From assembly GCF_022524345.1 (NCBI RefSeq), contig NZ_JAKWJU010000002.1:3882501-3946500 (forward strand): a stretch of 64,000 nucleotides of DNA. Direction: 5' to 3'. This DNA comes from Streptomyces marispadix. Its GTDB lineage: Bacteria; Actinomycetota; Actinomycetes; Streptomycetales; Streptomycetaceae. The translations under genes and the position numbers were made by a program. This document shows positions 1-9,085 of this stretch, one piece after another (within the stretch, counting starts at the first letter, position 1; every line of letters starts with the position of its first letter). The notes below the pieces were generated by a model. That model saw only the letters and a program-made list of their open reading frames with translations, made no database searches and had not been told where the DNA came from.

Positions 1-1012
<1,012 letters not shown>

Positions 1013-1157
1013 CATAGCTGCTACGCGTCCACTGTCCGGTATCTGAAACAACAACCCCGGCAAACCGTGCTGGCTGGTTGGTTGATATGTGAAGAGTGCG
1101 CTGAACACACACGACACAAGGTTTCCCCCTTGTTGCGTTGAGCAATGTGGGGGTTGT

Positions 1158-1277
1158 GTTTCGGTGGTCATAGCGTGAGGGAAACGCCCGGTGACATTCC
1201 GAACCCGGAAGCTAAGCCTTACTGCGCCGATGGTACTGCATGCGGGAGCGTGTGGGAGAGTAGGACACCGCCGAACT
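1158..1277 (+). rRNA. 5S ribosomal RNA
   Basis: The sequence opens GTTTCGGTGGTCATAGCG and contains the conserved core CATTCCGAACCCGGAAGCTAAG and GGGAGAGTAGGACACCGCCGAAC. The ends TTCGGTGG and CCGCCGAA pair as the terminal helix. The length of about 120 nt is normal. It is the last gene of the rRNA operon and lies 145 bp after 23S. Confidence 0.96.
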
Positions 1278-1288
1278 CCACGTGAAAC

Positions 1289-1333
1289 AGGCCCCGTTGG
1301 ACTGGAAACAACCCAGACCAACGGGGCCTTTTT
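1289..1333 (+). terminator. rRNA operon intrinsic terminator
   Basis: A perfect 12-bp stem, AGGCCCCGTTGG (1289-1300) with CCAACGGGGCCT (1318-1329), is followed by a T run. It lies 12 bp past the 5S gene. The longer open frame that could start upstream at 1282 would have to be translated through this hairpin, which is one reason to start the next gene at 1357. Confidence 0.92.
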
Positions 1334-1356
1334 CGTGTTCTCGTAGAGTAGGGCGT

Positions 1357-2004
1357 ATGGGCAGTTACGACGTGGTCGTCTTCGACAATGACGGTGTGCT
1401 GGTGGACAGCGAGCCCATCTCGAATCGTGTACTGGCCGCGTATCTCACCGAGTTGGGGCATCCGACCACGTATGAGGAGTCGATCCGCGACTACATGGGC
1501 GCGGCAGTGCATCGCGTACACGATCTGGTGCTGGAGAGGTCGGGGCGGCGGCTCCCGGAGGGTTTTGACGAGACGTTCCATGAGCGGGTGTTCGCCGCGT
1601 TCCGCAGCGAGTTGAGGGCCGTCGAGGGTGTGCGCGATGTGCTGGCGAGGCTGGACGCGGACGGGGTGCCGTACTGTGTCGCGTCCTCGGGGAGTCATGA
1701 GCGAATCCGGGTCGCGCTGCGTAAGACAGGGCTGTACGAACACTTCGGTGAGGAACGGATCTTCAGCGCGCAGGACGTCGGCAGGGGGAAGCCGGCACCG
1801 GATCTCTTTCTGCTGGCGGCGGAGAAGATGGGTGCTCGGCCGGGGCGGTGCGCCGTCGTGGAGGACAGTCCGTTGGGTGTGGAGGCCGCCGTCGCCGCCG
1901 GGATGGACGTGTATGCGTTTGCGGCCATGACGCCCCGTGAGCGGCTTGCCGGGGCCACCGCCTGTTTCTCGCGTATCGAGGAGCTGCACGCGCTGCTCTC
2001 GTAG
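1357..2004 (+). CDS. HAD-superfamily hydrolase (beta-phosphoglucomutase/phosphatase-like)
   Basis: A 215-residue cytoplasmic HAD phosphohydrolase. The N-terminal motif FDNDGVLVDSE supplies the nucleophile and acid/base aspartates (DxD). A helical cap domain follows, then motif II around VASSGSHERIR, the motif III lysine in GKPAPDLF and motif IV in VVEDSPLGVEAA. This arrangement fits subfamily I HADs such as sugar-phosphate mutases and phosphatases; the substrate is unknown. ATG 1357 is chosen over the upstream in-frame start because that one lies before the rRNA terminator. A -10 like TAGAGT at 1344-1349 ends only seven bases before the ATG and there is no Shine-Dalgarno sequence, so the mRNA is probably leaderless. 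Confidence 0.88.
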   Translation: MGSYDVVVFDNDGVLVDSEPISNRVLAAYLTELGHPTTYEESIRDYMGAAVHRVHDLVLERSGRRLPEGFDETFHERVFAAFRSELRAVEGVRDVLARLDADGVPYCVASSGSHERIRVALRKTGLYEHFGEERIFSAQDVGRGKPAPDLFLLAAEKMGARPGRCAVVEDSPLGVEAAVAAGMDVYAFAAMTPRERLAGATACFSRIEELHALLS

Positions 2005-2057
2005 TGCAGGAGCAGCCGCGGTGATCGGGCCTGGGGGCGGGCCGGTACGGTGGCGGG

Positions 2058-3236
2058 ATGAGTGGCGGCGCACAGTTGATGTGGGACGAGGCAGTCACCG
2101 GATATGACTTCGGGCCGGGGCATCCGATGGATCCGGTTCGGCTGGCGTTGACGATGCGGCTGGTCGAGGCGCTGGGGCTGGACGGCCAGGACGGTCTGAA
2201 GGTGACCGCGGCGAAGGCCGCCGGGGACTCGACATTGCGGCTCGTGCACCGTCAGGACTACATCGAGGCCGTACGGCGGATCTCGGCGGACCCCGGGTCG
2301 GCGACCGGCGAATATGGGCTCGGTACGCCGGACGATCCCGCGTTCGCCGGGATGCATGAGGCGTCCGCGCTGATCGCGGGACAGTCGGTGGCCGCGGCGG
2401 ACGCGGTGTGGCGCGGGGATGTGAAGCACGGGGTCAACTTCGCGGGCGGGCTGCACCATGCGATGCATGCGTCCGCGTCCGGTTTCTGCATCTACAACGA
2501 CGCGGCCCTGGCCGTGGCCCGGCTGCTGGAGCAGGGGGCGGAGCGCGTCGCGTACGTCGACGTGGACGTGCACCACGGGGACGGCGTGCAGGACGCGTTC
2601 TGGAACGACCCGCGTGTGCTGACGATCTCGCTTCATGAGCATCCGCACATGCTGTTCCCCGGCACCGGCTGGGCCGAGGAGAACGGCGGCCCCGAGGCCG
2701 AGGGCAGCGCGGCGAACGTAGCCCTTCCCGCCGGCACCGGCGACGAGGGCTGGCTCCGCGCGCTTCATGCGATCGTGCCCGAACTCCTCGCCGAATTCCG
2801 GCCACAAGCGCTTGTCACACAGCACGGCGCCGACACGCACTTCGAGGACCCGCTGGCGCACCTGGCCGTGAGCGTGGACGCGCAGCGCGCGGCGGCGGAG
2901 GCCCTGCACGGCTGGGCGCACGAGTACGCCGACGGGCGCTGGGTGGCGCTCGGCGGCGGTGGATACGCCGTCTTCGACGTCGTACCGAGGACGTGGACGC
3001 ATCTGGTCGGGATCGCCGCCGGTGCGCCCGTGCCGCCGGACACGGAAGTCCCGGACTCCTGGCGGGAGTTGGTGTACGCGCGCACGGGGAGTCCGGTGGC
3101 GCCGCAGCGGATGACCGACGGGCGTGAGCCGGTGTGCCGCATGTGGTCGGACGGATACGACCCGGCCGATCCGCTGGACAGGGCGGTGCAGGCCACCAGG
3201 AAGGCGGTCTTCCCCGCACACGGGTTGCTGCCGTAG
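2058..3236 (+). CDS. acuC: Histone deacetylase-like / acetoin utilization protein AcuC
   Basis: A 392-residue zinc-dependent deacetylase of the arginase/HDAC fold. Visible motifs are FGPGHPMDPVR near the start, GGLHHAMHASASGFCIYND (catalytic His pair), VDVHHGDGVQ (metal Asp/His) and LVTQHGADTHFEDPLAHL, a variant of the second metal site. In Bacillus and Streptomyces, AcuC-type enzymes are linked to deacetylation of acetyl-CoA synthetase and other acyl-lysine targets; the target here is inferred only. The gene follows the HAD gene by 53 bp. A -10 like TACGGT at 2046-2051 ends six bases before ATG 2058, suggesting a leaderless transcript of its own. Confidence 0.88.
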   Translation: MSGGAQLMWDEAVTGYDFGPGHPMDPVRLALTMRLVEALGLDGQDGLKVTAAKAAGDSTLRLVHRQDYIEAVRRISADPGSATGEYGLGTPDDPAFAGMHEASALIAGQSVAAADAVWRGDVKHGVNFAGGLHHAMHASASGFCIYNDAALAVARLLEQGAERVAYVDVDVHHGDGVQDAFWNDPRVLTISLHEHPHMLFPGTGWAEENGGPEAEGSAANVALPAGTGDEGWLRALHAIVPELLAEFRPQALVTQHGADTHFEDPLAHLAVSVDAQRAAAEALHGWAHEYADGRWVALGGGGYAVFDVVPRTWTHLVGIAAGAPVPPDTEVPDSWRELVYARTGSPVAPQRMTDGREPVCRMWSDGYDPADPLDRAVQATRKAVFPAHGLLP

Positions 3237-4173
3237 CTGCGGGCGCCGCCGCTCGTCTCGTCGCACCCGTACCGGCTCCTGGGCCGTGAGGTCTCCGTGC
3301 CCAGGCCGGGTCGCCAACGTCAGTGCCCCGTAGCGAAGTTGATGGCACTTTTGGCCGAAACCTGCGGGGTGCGGGGTGGTCCGGCTACTGTCTCGTGACG
3401 CGGCACCGGCCCTTACGAGCCACCGCCGTCGTATCGGTGCGAGGGCCGGGGCGTGGCCTCGGTACCGGTCTCGGTACCGGTCCGGCGCCGGTGAGCGGCG
3501 GGTTCGAGTGCCGGCCAGGGGCGTCCGCCGGATGACTTCCGGGGCCTCGTCGCCGACGCGGCTTCCGGGTGTCTACGCAACATGGGCCTCAGCTCTATCG
3601 TCAGGGGGATGTCCTCTCCTCACATCACCGGAGGGGAGACCTGTCGACATAACGACCCGGTTCGCCGTACGTACGCCAAACCCCCGCCGCGTATGGGGAG
3701 TTGCACTGAAACACGGACCGGCGTGCGCTTCGGATTCCATGCGCCCGCAGTGCACACGGTGTCGCCCCCGTTGCTTCGAGCCGTGCGGGCAGACGTCACG
3801 GTGGGCCGCGTACCGCAGCCGGGTCCCGGGGGTCCCTGTGTCATCGGGAGGCACGAACGGGTCTGCACAGCAGGTCAGTTGGGTAGTGAGGCCATCGGGC
3901 CGGCGGATGCGGACGATCCGGTGCCGTTCGTGTGCGAGGCCGAGTGGAGGGTTTCGGCAGGCCGTCGGCGATGACGCTGTGCGCTCCTGCGGCTACCGTC
4001 CGCTGGCGAACTATGTACTCAATCGAGGGTGTCTGTCACAGTAGGAGACCGATCGCTACTCCTCTTCCCCACTTGCATCACCCGCCCCTAATCTGGGGAG
4101 GAGCGCGCATGCGAGCGGGAGTCGCCGGAAGGGGAAGCCGGTGACCGACATGTGCGGAAGGTTCAGGTGTGAC
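3237..4173. other. Long intergenic region, no recognisable gene
   Basis: There are 937 bp between acuC and the excisionase-type gene. Several open frames cross it (for example 3376-4044), but none shows a recognisable domain, a good ribosome binding site or normal Streptomyces third-position bias. A perfect tandem duplication of a 12-bp unit, TCGGTACCGGTC, sits at 3459-3482. A tRNA-like T-arm near 3495-3515 fails on pairing. The region may contain the promoter and leader of the downstream regulator, or a non-coding RNA. I cannot support a gene. Confidence 0.5.
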
Positions 4174-4383
4174 ATGGCTGCTGGCAAGGGACCTCTCAAC
4201 GAGGTCAACTTTCTGACCGTGGCGGAAGTCGCCTCGGTGATGCGAGTGTCCAAGATGACCGTGTACCGGCTGGTGCACAGCGGGCATCTGCCGGCGATCC
4301 GGGTGGGCAGGTCCTTCCGGGTCCCAGAGCAAGCCGTCCATGAATACCTCCAGGAATCCTATGTGGGGGTGGAAACGGCCTGA
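4174..4383 (+). CDS. BldC-like excisionase-family DNA-binding protein
   Basis: A 69-residue protein that is almost entirely one MerR-like winged helix-turn-helix (HTH_17/excisionase family). The core is LTVAEVASVMRVSKMTVYRL, then a wing with AIRVGRSFRVPEQAV. It is close to the developmental regulator BldC in fold and size, and very highly conserved in Streptomyces next to this same gene set. BldC binds head-to-tail on DNA; whether this paralogue does so is unknown. ATG 4174 is preferred over in-frame GTG 4141 because the conserved proteins start MAAG-PLNEV and an AGG-rich stretch lies upstream. A conserved role is inferred, not shown. Confidence 0.88.
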   Translation: MAAGKGPLNEVNFLTVAEVASVMRVSKMTVYRLVHSGHLPAIRVGRSFRVPEQAVHEYLQESYVGVETA

Positions 4384-4407
4384 CGGCGCTGCGCGGCGAC
4401 CCTCGGA

Positions 4408-4437
4408 TTACGAGCCGGGCCCGGCGACGGGTAGGCT
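4408..4437 (+). promoter_or_regulatory. Candidate promoter of the bS22 gene
   Basis: TTACGA at 4408-4413 and TAGGCT at 4432-4437, separated by 18 bp, resemble a vegetative Streptomyces promoter. They lie about 95 bp upstream of the bS22 start. Confidence 0.35.
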
Positions 4438-4532
4438 GAACCTCATGTAGGTCGTGTGGGCTCGGACGCCCCGCGCCGAGTGAAGACAGTTCTCTCCGCA
4501 TCGGCGGAGATGATTTGTGAGCGAGGGTTGTC

Positions 4533-4631
4533 GTGGGCTCAGTAATCAAGAAGCGGCGTAAGCGGATGGCCAAGAAGAAGCACCGCAAGCTCCTCAAGCG
4601 CACGCGGGTTCAGCGTCGCAACAAGAAGTGA
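4533..4631 (+). CDS. Ribosomal small-subunit protein bS22 (AURKAIP1/COX24 domain)
   Basis: A 32-residue, extremely basic peptide beginning [19 protein letters not shown] and ending in RVQRRNKK. This matches the actinobacterial bS22 protein seen in mycobacterial 30S structures, where it sits near the decoding centre and the mRNA path. The start is GTG 4533 with a GAGGG sequence nine bases upstream. It lies between the BldC-like gene and the epimerase, its usual Streptomyces position. It is too short for ordinary gene finders but unmistakable by composition. Confidence 0.93.
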   Translation: MGSVIKKRRKRMAKKKHRKLLKRTRVQRRNKK

Positions 4632-4840
4632 GCGAGCGCCGGGTTCGTCCTTGACCGCCGTTCTGCTGCCCGCACCAGGTGTGCGGTGCGGTGGGGCGGC
4701 GGTTTTCGTTACCTGCGTACGCGTTTCGGGGGCGAGCGTGCGGACAGGCGAGAACCGGAATCCGCAGAGACGGACCTGCGGAGCCCGTGGAAGCTCGCAT
4801 TCTGCGGCACAGGCCGCAAATCGGCGCCTGGGGAGGGAAC

Positions 4841-5935
4841 TTGGGCAGGGTCGTGCTCGTCACCGGGGTCGCCAGGCCGCTGGCCGGGCGCTTCGTGCGC
4901 CGTGTCCAGCGTGAGTCCGACGTGGACCGGGTGATCGGAGTCGACACCGCCGAGCCTGCGCATCGTCTCGGCGGCGCCGCCGAGTTCGTACCGGCCGACA
5001 TCCGGCAGCCGGACATCACGGGTGTGCTGGCCCGGTACGGCGTGGACACCGTCGTACACATGGATGTGAACGCCTCGCCGCCCCCGGTGCCCGGAAGCGG
5101 CGGCCGTGGTTCCGTCAAGGAAGTCAACGTCATAGGCACGATGCAGCTTCTCGGCGCCTGCCAGAAGGCCCCGGGGGTGCGGCGGCTGGTCGTGAAGTCG
5201 ACGACGAGCGTCTATGGAGGCACGTCGCGCGACCCGGCCGTCTTCGACGAGTCGACATCCGCGAAGTCGCTGCCCGGCGGCGGCTTCGCGAAGGACGCGG
5301 TGGAGGTCGAGGGCTATGTGCGGGGCTTCGCCCGGCGCCGTCCCGACGTCTCCGTCACGGTGCTCCGGTTCGCGCATGTGCTGGGGGCGTCGATGGACTC
5401 GCCGCTCGCGTCGTATTTCGCGCTGCCCGTACTGCCCACGGTGCTCGGCTACGATCCGCGGCTTCAGTTCGTGCACGAGGACGACGCCGTGGAGGTCCTG
5501 CGCCTGGCGGCGCACGAGCCGCGGCGCGGGACGCTCAGCGCGGGCACGTTCAACATCGCGGGCGACGGCACCCTGCTGCTCTCCCAGTGCGCGCGGAGGC
5601 TCGGCCGGCCGACGGTGCCGATGCCGCTGCCCGCGATCCGATGGGGCAGGTCGCTGCTTCAGTCGGTGGGGGTCGCGGACTTCTCGCCGGAGCAGGTGCG
5701 GCTGCTGACACACGGACGAGTGGTGCGTACGACTCAGATGCGTGAAGTCCTCGGATTCGAGCCGCGGTTCACGACCGGAGGGGCGCTGGCGGCCTTCGCT
5801 CGCGGCCGGGGGCCGGGGCTGCTGCCGCCGGAGAAGCTCGCTCATGCGGTGGACAGAGTGGCCGCGGTGGTGGGTCCGCCCGGAGAGGCTCCGGGGCGAG
5901 GACCGCGGGACGAGGAGGCCGGTCGGCATGGGTGA
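4841..5935 (+). CDS. NAD-dependent epimerase/dehydratase (extended SDR)
   Basis: A 364-residue Rossmann-fold protein. The nucleotide-binding start is VVLVTGVARPLAGRF, a relaxed GxxGxxG. VNVIGTMQLLGAC and KSTTSVYGGTSRD are the positions where extended SDRs carry the catalytic Ser and Tyr; the usual YxxxK is not clear. FNIAGDGTLLLSQ near residue 245 is typical of sugar-nucleotide epimerases. TTG 4841 is chosen because GGGAGGG lies immediately upstream and translation from it gives the canonical N terminus; in-frame starts further upstream add an uncharacteristic tail. The stop overlaps the next start by 8 bp, so it is coupled to the acyltransferase. The substrate is unknown. Confidence 0.86.
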   Translation: MGRVVLVTGVARPLAGRFVRRVQRESDVDRVIGVDTAEPAHRLGGAAEFVPADIRQPDITGVLARYGVDTVVHMDVNASPPPVPGSGGRGSVKEVNVIGTMQLLGACQKAPGVRRLVVKSTTSVYGGTSRDPAVFDESTSAKSLPGGGFAKDAVEVEGYVRGFARRRPDVSVTVLRFAHVLGASMDSPLASYFALPVLPTVLGYDPRLQFVHEDDAVEVLRLAAHEPRRGTLSAGTFNIAGDGTLLLSQCARRLGRPTVPMPLPAIRWGRSLLQSVGVADFSPEQVRLLTHGRVVRTTQMREVLGFEPRFTTGGALAAFARGRGPGLLPPEKLAHAVDRVAAVVGPPGEAPGRGPRDEEAGRHG

Positions 5936-7031
5936 TGCGAAGGTCATACCGTTCGGGTCTCCCGATGACGGGCATGAGCGGCGCGGGGCGTACGCGCGAA
6001 GCGAGAGCAACGAGCGCAATGACCGCAACGGGCAGCCGGGGCAGCGGGGTTACGGACCGCGACCGCGGGGGCAGCGGCGCCACGGAGAGGACGGCCCCGG
6101 AGAGCAGGGCCACGGAGAGGCCCCGAGGCCCGGAGAGCAGGGCTACGGAGAGCAGGTCCGCGAGGGCGTACCCGGAGACGCCGGCCCCGGTACCGGCTGG
6201 GAGCGCAGGGCCGCCAAGGCGCTGGCATTTCTGCGCAGGCGGGTCACGGGCGAGTACGAGGTCGACGACTTCGGCTACGACGCCGAGTTGACCGACGAGG
6301 TGCTGATGTCGCTGCTGCGCCCCCTGTACGAGAAGTACTTCCGGGTCGAGGTGCGCGGCGTCGAGAACATACCGGCGGACGGCTCGGCCCTCGTCGTCGC
6401 CAACCACTCCGGCACCCTGCCGCTCGACGGCCTGATGATGCAGGTGGCCGTGCACGACAACCATCCGGCGGGGCGCCATCTGCGGCTGCTCGCGGCCGAT
6501 CTGGTGTTCATGCTGCCGGTGGTCAACGCACTCGCGCGCAAGGCCGGGCACACGCTTGCCTGTTCGGAGGACGCTTCGGCGCTGCTGGCCGCGGGCGAGG
6601 TCGTCGGTGTGATGCCCGAGGGGTTCAAGGGCCTGGGCAAGCCCTTCTCGGAGCGCTACAAGCTTCAGCGGTTCGGGCGCGGTGGTTTCGTGTCGACGGC
6701 GCTGCGGGCCGGGGCGCCGATCGTGCCGTGCTCGATAGTCGGCGCCGAGGAGATCTACCCGATGGTGGGGAACGCCAAGACGCTCGCGCGGCTGCTGGGT
6801 TTCCCCTACTTCCCGGTGACGCCCACGTTCCCCCTGCTGGGGCCGCTCGGTGCCGTACCGCTGCCGACGAAGTGGACGATCCAGTTCGGGGAGCCGATAC
6901 CGACGGACGGTTATCCGGCCGGGTCGGCCGACGATCCGATGCTGATGTTCGACCTCACCGACCAGATCCGGGAGACCATCCAGCACACCCTCTACAAGCT
7001 GCTTGTGCGGCGGCGGTCGGTCTTCTTCTGA
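5928..7031 (+). CDS. Lysophospholipid acyltransferase-family protein (PlsC-like)
   Basis: A 367-residue glycerolipid acyltransferase-like protein. The catalytic block is VANHSGTLPLDG (His-containing motif I) and the acceptor block is MPEGFKGLGKPFSERYKL; VPCSIVGAEEIYP follows. The first 90 residues are low-complexity, rich in Gly, Gln, Arg and Glu with repeats such as GEQGHGE and GEQGYGE, and probably disordered. ATG 5928 has AGGAGG ten bases upstream and overlaps the epimerase stop. It probably acylates a lysolipid or another glycerol-linked acceptor at the inner membrane; the acceptor is not evident. The gene is conserved next to bldN in Streptomyces. Confidence 0.86.
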   Translation: MGDAKVIPFGSPDDGHERRGAYARSESNERNDRNGQPGQRGYGPRPRGQRRHGEDGPGEQGHGEAPRPGEQGYGEQVREGVPGDAGPGTGWERRAAKALAFLRRRVTGEYEVDDFGYDAELTDEVLMSLLRPLYEKYFRVEVRGVENIPADGSALVVANHSGTLPLDGLMMQVAVHDNHPAGRHLRLLAADLVFMLPVVNALARKAGHTLACSEDASALLAAGEVVGVMPEGFKGLGKPFSERYKLQRFGRGGFVSTALRAGAPIVPCSIVGAEEIYPMVGNAKTLARLLGFPYFPVTPTFPLLGPLGAVPLPTKWTIQFGEPIPTDGYPAGSADDPMLMFDLTDQIRETIQHTLYKLLVRRRSVFF

Positions 7032-7157
7032 CTCCCGGTGGTCCCGCGTCGGGCCTTGCCATACGGGCCCGGCGACTCACCCGCAGCCCGTAGGCGCATG
7101 CCCCCGTGCCCGTAGGCCCATACGCGCAGGCCGTCAGCGCAGGCTCTTACGACCGCC

Positions 7158-7191
7158 GACGCCCTCCCGGCGGCGGTGCCGGGAGGGCGTC
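7158..7191. terminator. Bidirectional terminator between convergent genes
   Basis: A perfect 14-bp stem, GACGCCCTCCCGGC (7158-7171) with GCCGGGAGGGCGTC (7178-7191), has a 6-nt loop. It sits between the acyltransferase (plus) and rsbN (minus). There is no T run on either side, as is common in Streptomyces. Confidence 0.8.
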
Positions 7192-7229
7192 GCGTAAGGC
7201 GCGGCCAGGACGGGCGCCAGGGGGGCGGG

Positions 7230-8600
7230 CTACTCGTAGTCCTCCGAGAGCCTCTTCAGCCCCGGCAGGGTGTCCGGGACGATGGGCGGAAGCGTGACCT
7301 CCGTCTTGCCTCCCGTATCGCCGCTCCGGTCCGAGCCTGGACGGGACCGATCGCCCTGCGGGCCTCCCGGCGTGCCCAACAGGCCCTCGCCGCCGATGAG
7401 TCCACCGGCACGCGCGTCCGTACCGGACGGCGAGGGCTCGTCGCTCGTGCCCGCCGAGCCGTCGCGGGGGTCGCTGGAATCGGACGGGGACGAGGGGCGG
7501 GGCGCCTCGCCCCGGTGCTCGTGACCGCTCGCGCCGCCGTGGCCCTGCCCTTGAGGGTGTGTGTCGTCGTGTTCGGAGATCAGGCCGGCGATCGGGGTGA
7601 TGTCGCTGTCCATCTCGTCGAACACGGAGCTGACTTCGTCCCGTACGTCGTAGAGCTGCTCGGGAAGGTGCTCCCGCAGCTTCGTCCAGTTCTCGCGCTG
7701 CCCCGAGTTGAAGGTGGACAGCGTGCGCATCGGGGCGATGCTGCCGTCCCGCTCGTAGGCGGCGCTGAGCAGATGGTGGCCCTCGGTGGCGTCGTAGCGC
7801 ACCCCGGCGAGTGCCCTGCGGACCTCGGCCAGCGACTCGTCGTCCAACTCGGCGCCGCCACGGGCCCGTTCCATGAGGCGGCGGGCCTCGCGCAGCCTCG
7901 TCGCCGCGCGGTCCAGATGCAGCCGGCCGCGGGCCCTGTCGTCGTCCGCGAAGTCGAGGCGCAGATCCTCCATGCCCCGCTTGACGCCGTACAGCGAGTC
8001 TCCGGGGAGCGCTTCGCTGCTCGCCGCTGCCACGCCCCCGAGCGCGGAGGCGGCCACGCCGACGCCCAGTCCTCCGGCCGCGAGCCCTTTGCCCAGGCGG
8101 GAGTTGGGACGGAGTCTGCTCAACGGGCCGAGGGCGGGAGCACGATGGGCTCCTCTCCTCGTACCTCTGCCGTCACGCTGGGCGGGAACCTGACGTGCGC
8201 GGACCTCCGGCGAGGCGAACTCCGCTTCCATGGCGGCCACGAGCTGTGCCCGCTGAACGATCTTGACATCCGGTGGCACCGCCGGCCTGGGGACGGAGCG
8301 CAGCCTCCTCGCCACGCCGAGCAGCAGCTCGGGATCGGAGTCACCGGCGCAGTCCCCGGCGTCGCAGGCGTCACCGGGCGGGTGCTCCGCGGCGTCGGCG
8401 TCAGCGGGTGCCGCCGGCGCGAGGGCGTCACCGGACGATTCGCTCGGCGCGGAACGTACGGGGGCGGGGGAAGGCAGGGAGACGTCTGGGCGCTGGTCTT
8501 CCGCCGTCCGGTCGGCCGCCCTGGCCTCGTCGAGCTCGTGCTCGTCCAGGGCTCGGGCGAAGGCGGCAGCCCGCTTGCTCGCGGCTACGGACCCGATCAC
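7230..8600 (-). CDS. rsbN: Anti-sigma factor RsbN (cognate to sigma-BldN)
   Basis: A 456-residue single-pass membrane anti-sigma factor. Residues 1-130 form the cytoplasmic sigma-binding part, starting MIGSVAASKRAAAFARALDE and including a Pro/Asp/Ala-rich linker. One membrane segment lies near 171-193 (GLGVGVAASALGGVAAAS). The exported DUF5667-type domain follows (GDSLYGVKRGMEDLRLDF), with an acidic, Ser/Gly-rich C-terminal tail. RsbN holds sigma-BldN and delays chaplin and rodlin expression in S. venezuelae. GTG 8600 is chosen: AGGAGG lies 8 nt upstream, whereas the in-frame GTG at 8609 would abut that ribosome binding site. It is downstream of bldN on the same strand, with its own promoter candidate at 8734-8762. 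Confidence 0.92.
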   Translation of the reverse strand: MIGSVAASKRAAAFARALDEHELDEARAADRTAEDQRPDVSLPSPAPVRSAPSESSGDALAPAAPADADAAEHPPGDACDAGDCAGDSDPELLLGVARRLRSVPRPAVPPDVKIVQRAQLVAAMEAEFASPEVRARQVPAQRDGRGTRRGAHRAPALGPLSRLRPNSRLGKGLAAGGLGVGVAASALGGVAAASSEALPGDSLYGVKRGMEDLRLDFADDDRARGRLHLDRAATRLREARRLMERARGGAELDDESLAEVRRALAGVRYDATEGHHLLSAAYERDGSIAPMRTLSTFNSGQRENWTKLREHLPEQLYDVRDEVSSVFDEMDSDITPIAGLISEHDDTHPQGQGHGGASGHEHRGEAPRPSSPSDSSDPRDGSAGTSDEPSPSGTDARAGGLIGGEGLLGTPGGPQGDRSRPGSDRSGDTGGKTEVTLPPIVPDTLPGLKRLSEDYE

Positions 8601-8733
8601 GGGCGGCACCTCCTCTCGTCAGCACGGTCCACTCCCCGTCGCGTACGGAAGGTTGTGCGGCATATCGCCGACGTTCACTCGTAAGTGGGAGTGCAACCTT
8701 GCGCGTTAACGGGTGCGGGGAGACAACACCCCC

Positions 8734-8762
8734 ACAACGAGCGGCAAGCCACTCGGGTTACG
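8734..8762 (-). promoter_or_regulatory. Candidate sigma-BldN promoter of rsbN
   Basis: On the minus strand, CGTAAC at 8762-8757 is followed after 17 bp by CGTTGT at 8739-8734. As I recall it, the sigma-BldN consensus is close to CGTAAC-N16-CGTTGA, so this would make rsbN a target of its own sigma factor, as published for S. venezuelae. It implies a leader of about 125 nt. Confidence 0.55.
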
Positions 8763-8852
8763 GACTCACGATGATGTGACCGCATGCATGCGAGACGTCA
8801 CACTGCGGTGAAGTGATGGGCGCCGCGCGCCTCTTGGCCTCGGGGGCGCTTG

Positions 8853-9010
8853 GCCGTACGGACGTCTCGGTCGTACGGACGGCGTGATCGTACGGACTTC
8901 TCGGTCGCGTGACGTCTCGGTCGTACGGACGTCTCGGTCGTACGGGCCTCTTCGCCCTACGGGGTGTCGTTGCCGTACGGGTCTCTTCGTACGGACCGCT
9001 TCGCCGCACG
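8853..9010. repeat. Imperfect 16-17 bp tandem repeats between bldN and rsbN
   Basis: About nine degenerate copies of a unit like GTCTCGGTCGTACGGAC lie between the end of bldN and the start of rsbN. The best copies are at 8853-8900 and 8911-8950; later copies drift to TACGGGTCTCTT. The core CGTACG is itself palindromic. No gene is evident in the 485-bp gap apart from the rsbN promoter. Confidence 0.7.
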
Positions 9011-9085
9011 GCCCCCGTCCTGCTGGTCAATTCGCCCCGCACGCCTGCCCGTTCAGCACGCCCCTCCCGGCGCCGACTCGCGGGT

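Noticed and set aside
1282..1356. Upstream extension of the HAD gene
   Set aside because: It would begin before and run through the rRNA terminator hairpin, and the HAD motif starts normally from ATG 1357.
3495..3515. tRNA-like T-arm with GGTTCGAGT
   Set aside because: Position 61 is G rather than the C needed to pair with G53, the outer stem pair fails, and no anticodon or acceptor arms can be drawn around it.
3376..4044. 222-residue open frame in the long intergenic gap
   Set aside because: It is Arg/Ser-rich, has no domain, no ribosome binding site and poor third-position bias. It overlaps other equally long frames.
7176..8684. Long plus-strand frame opposite rsbN
   Set aside because: It is the high-GC antisense shadow of rsbN, which has recognisable domains and a good ribosome binding site.
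8853..9010. CRISPR array
   Set aside because: The units are contiguous at 16-17 bp with no unique spacers, and no cas genes are present.
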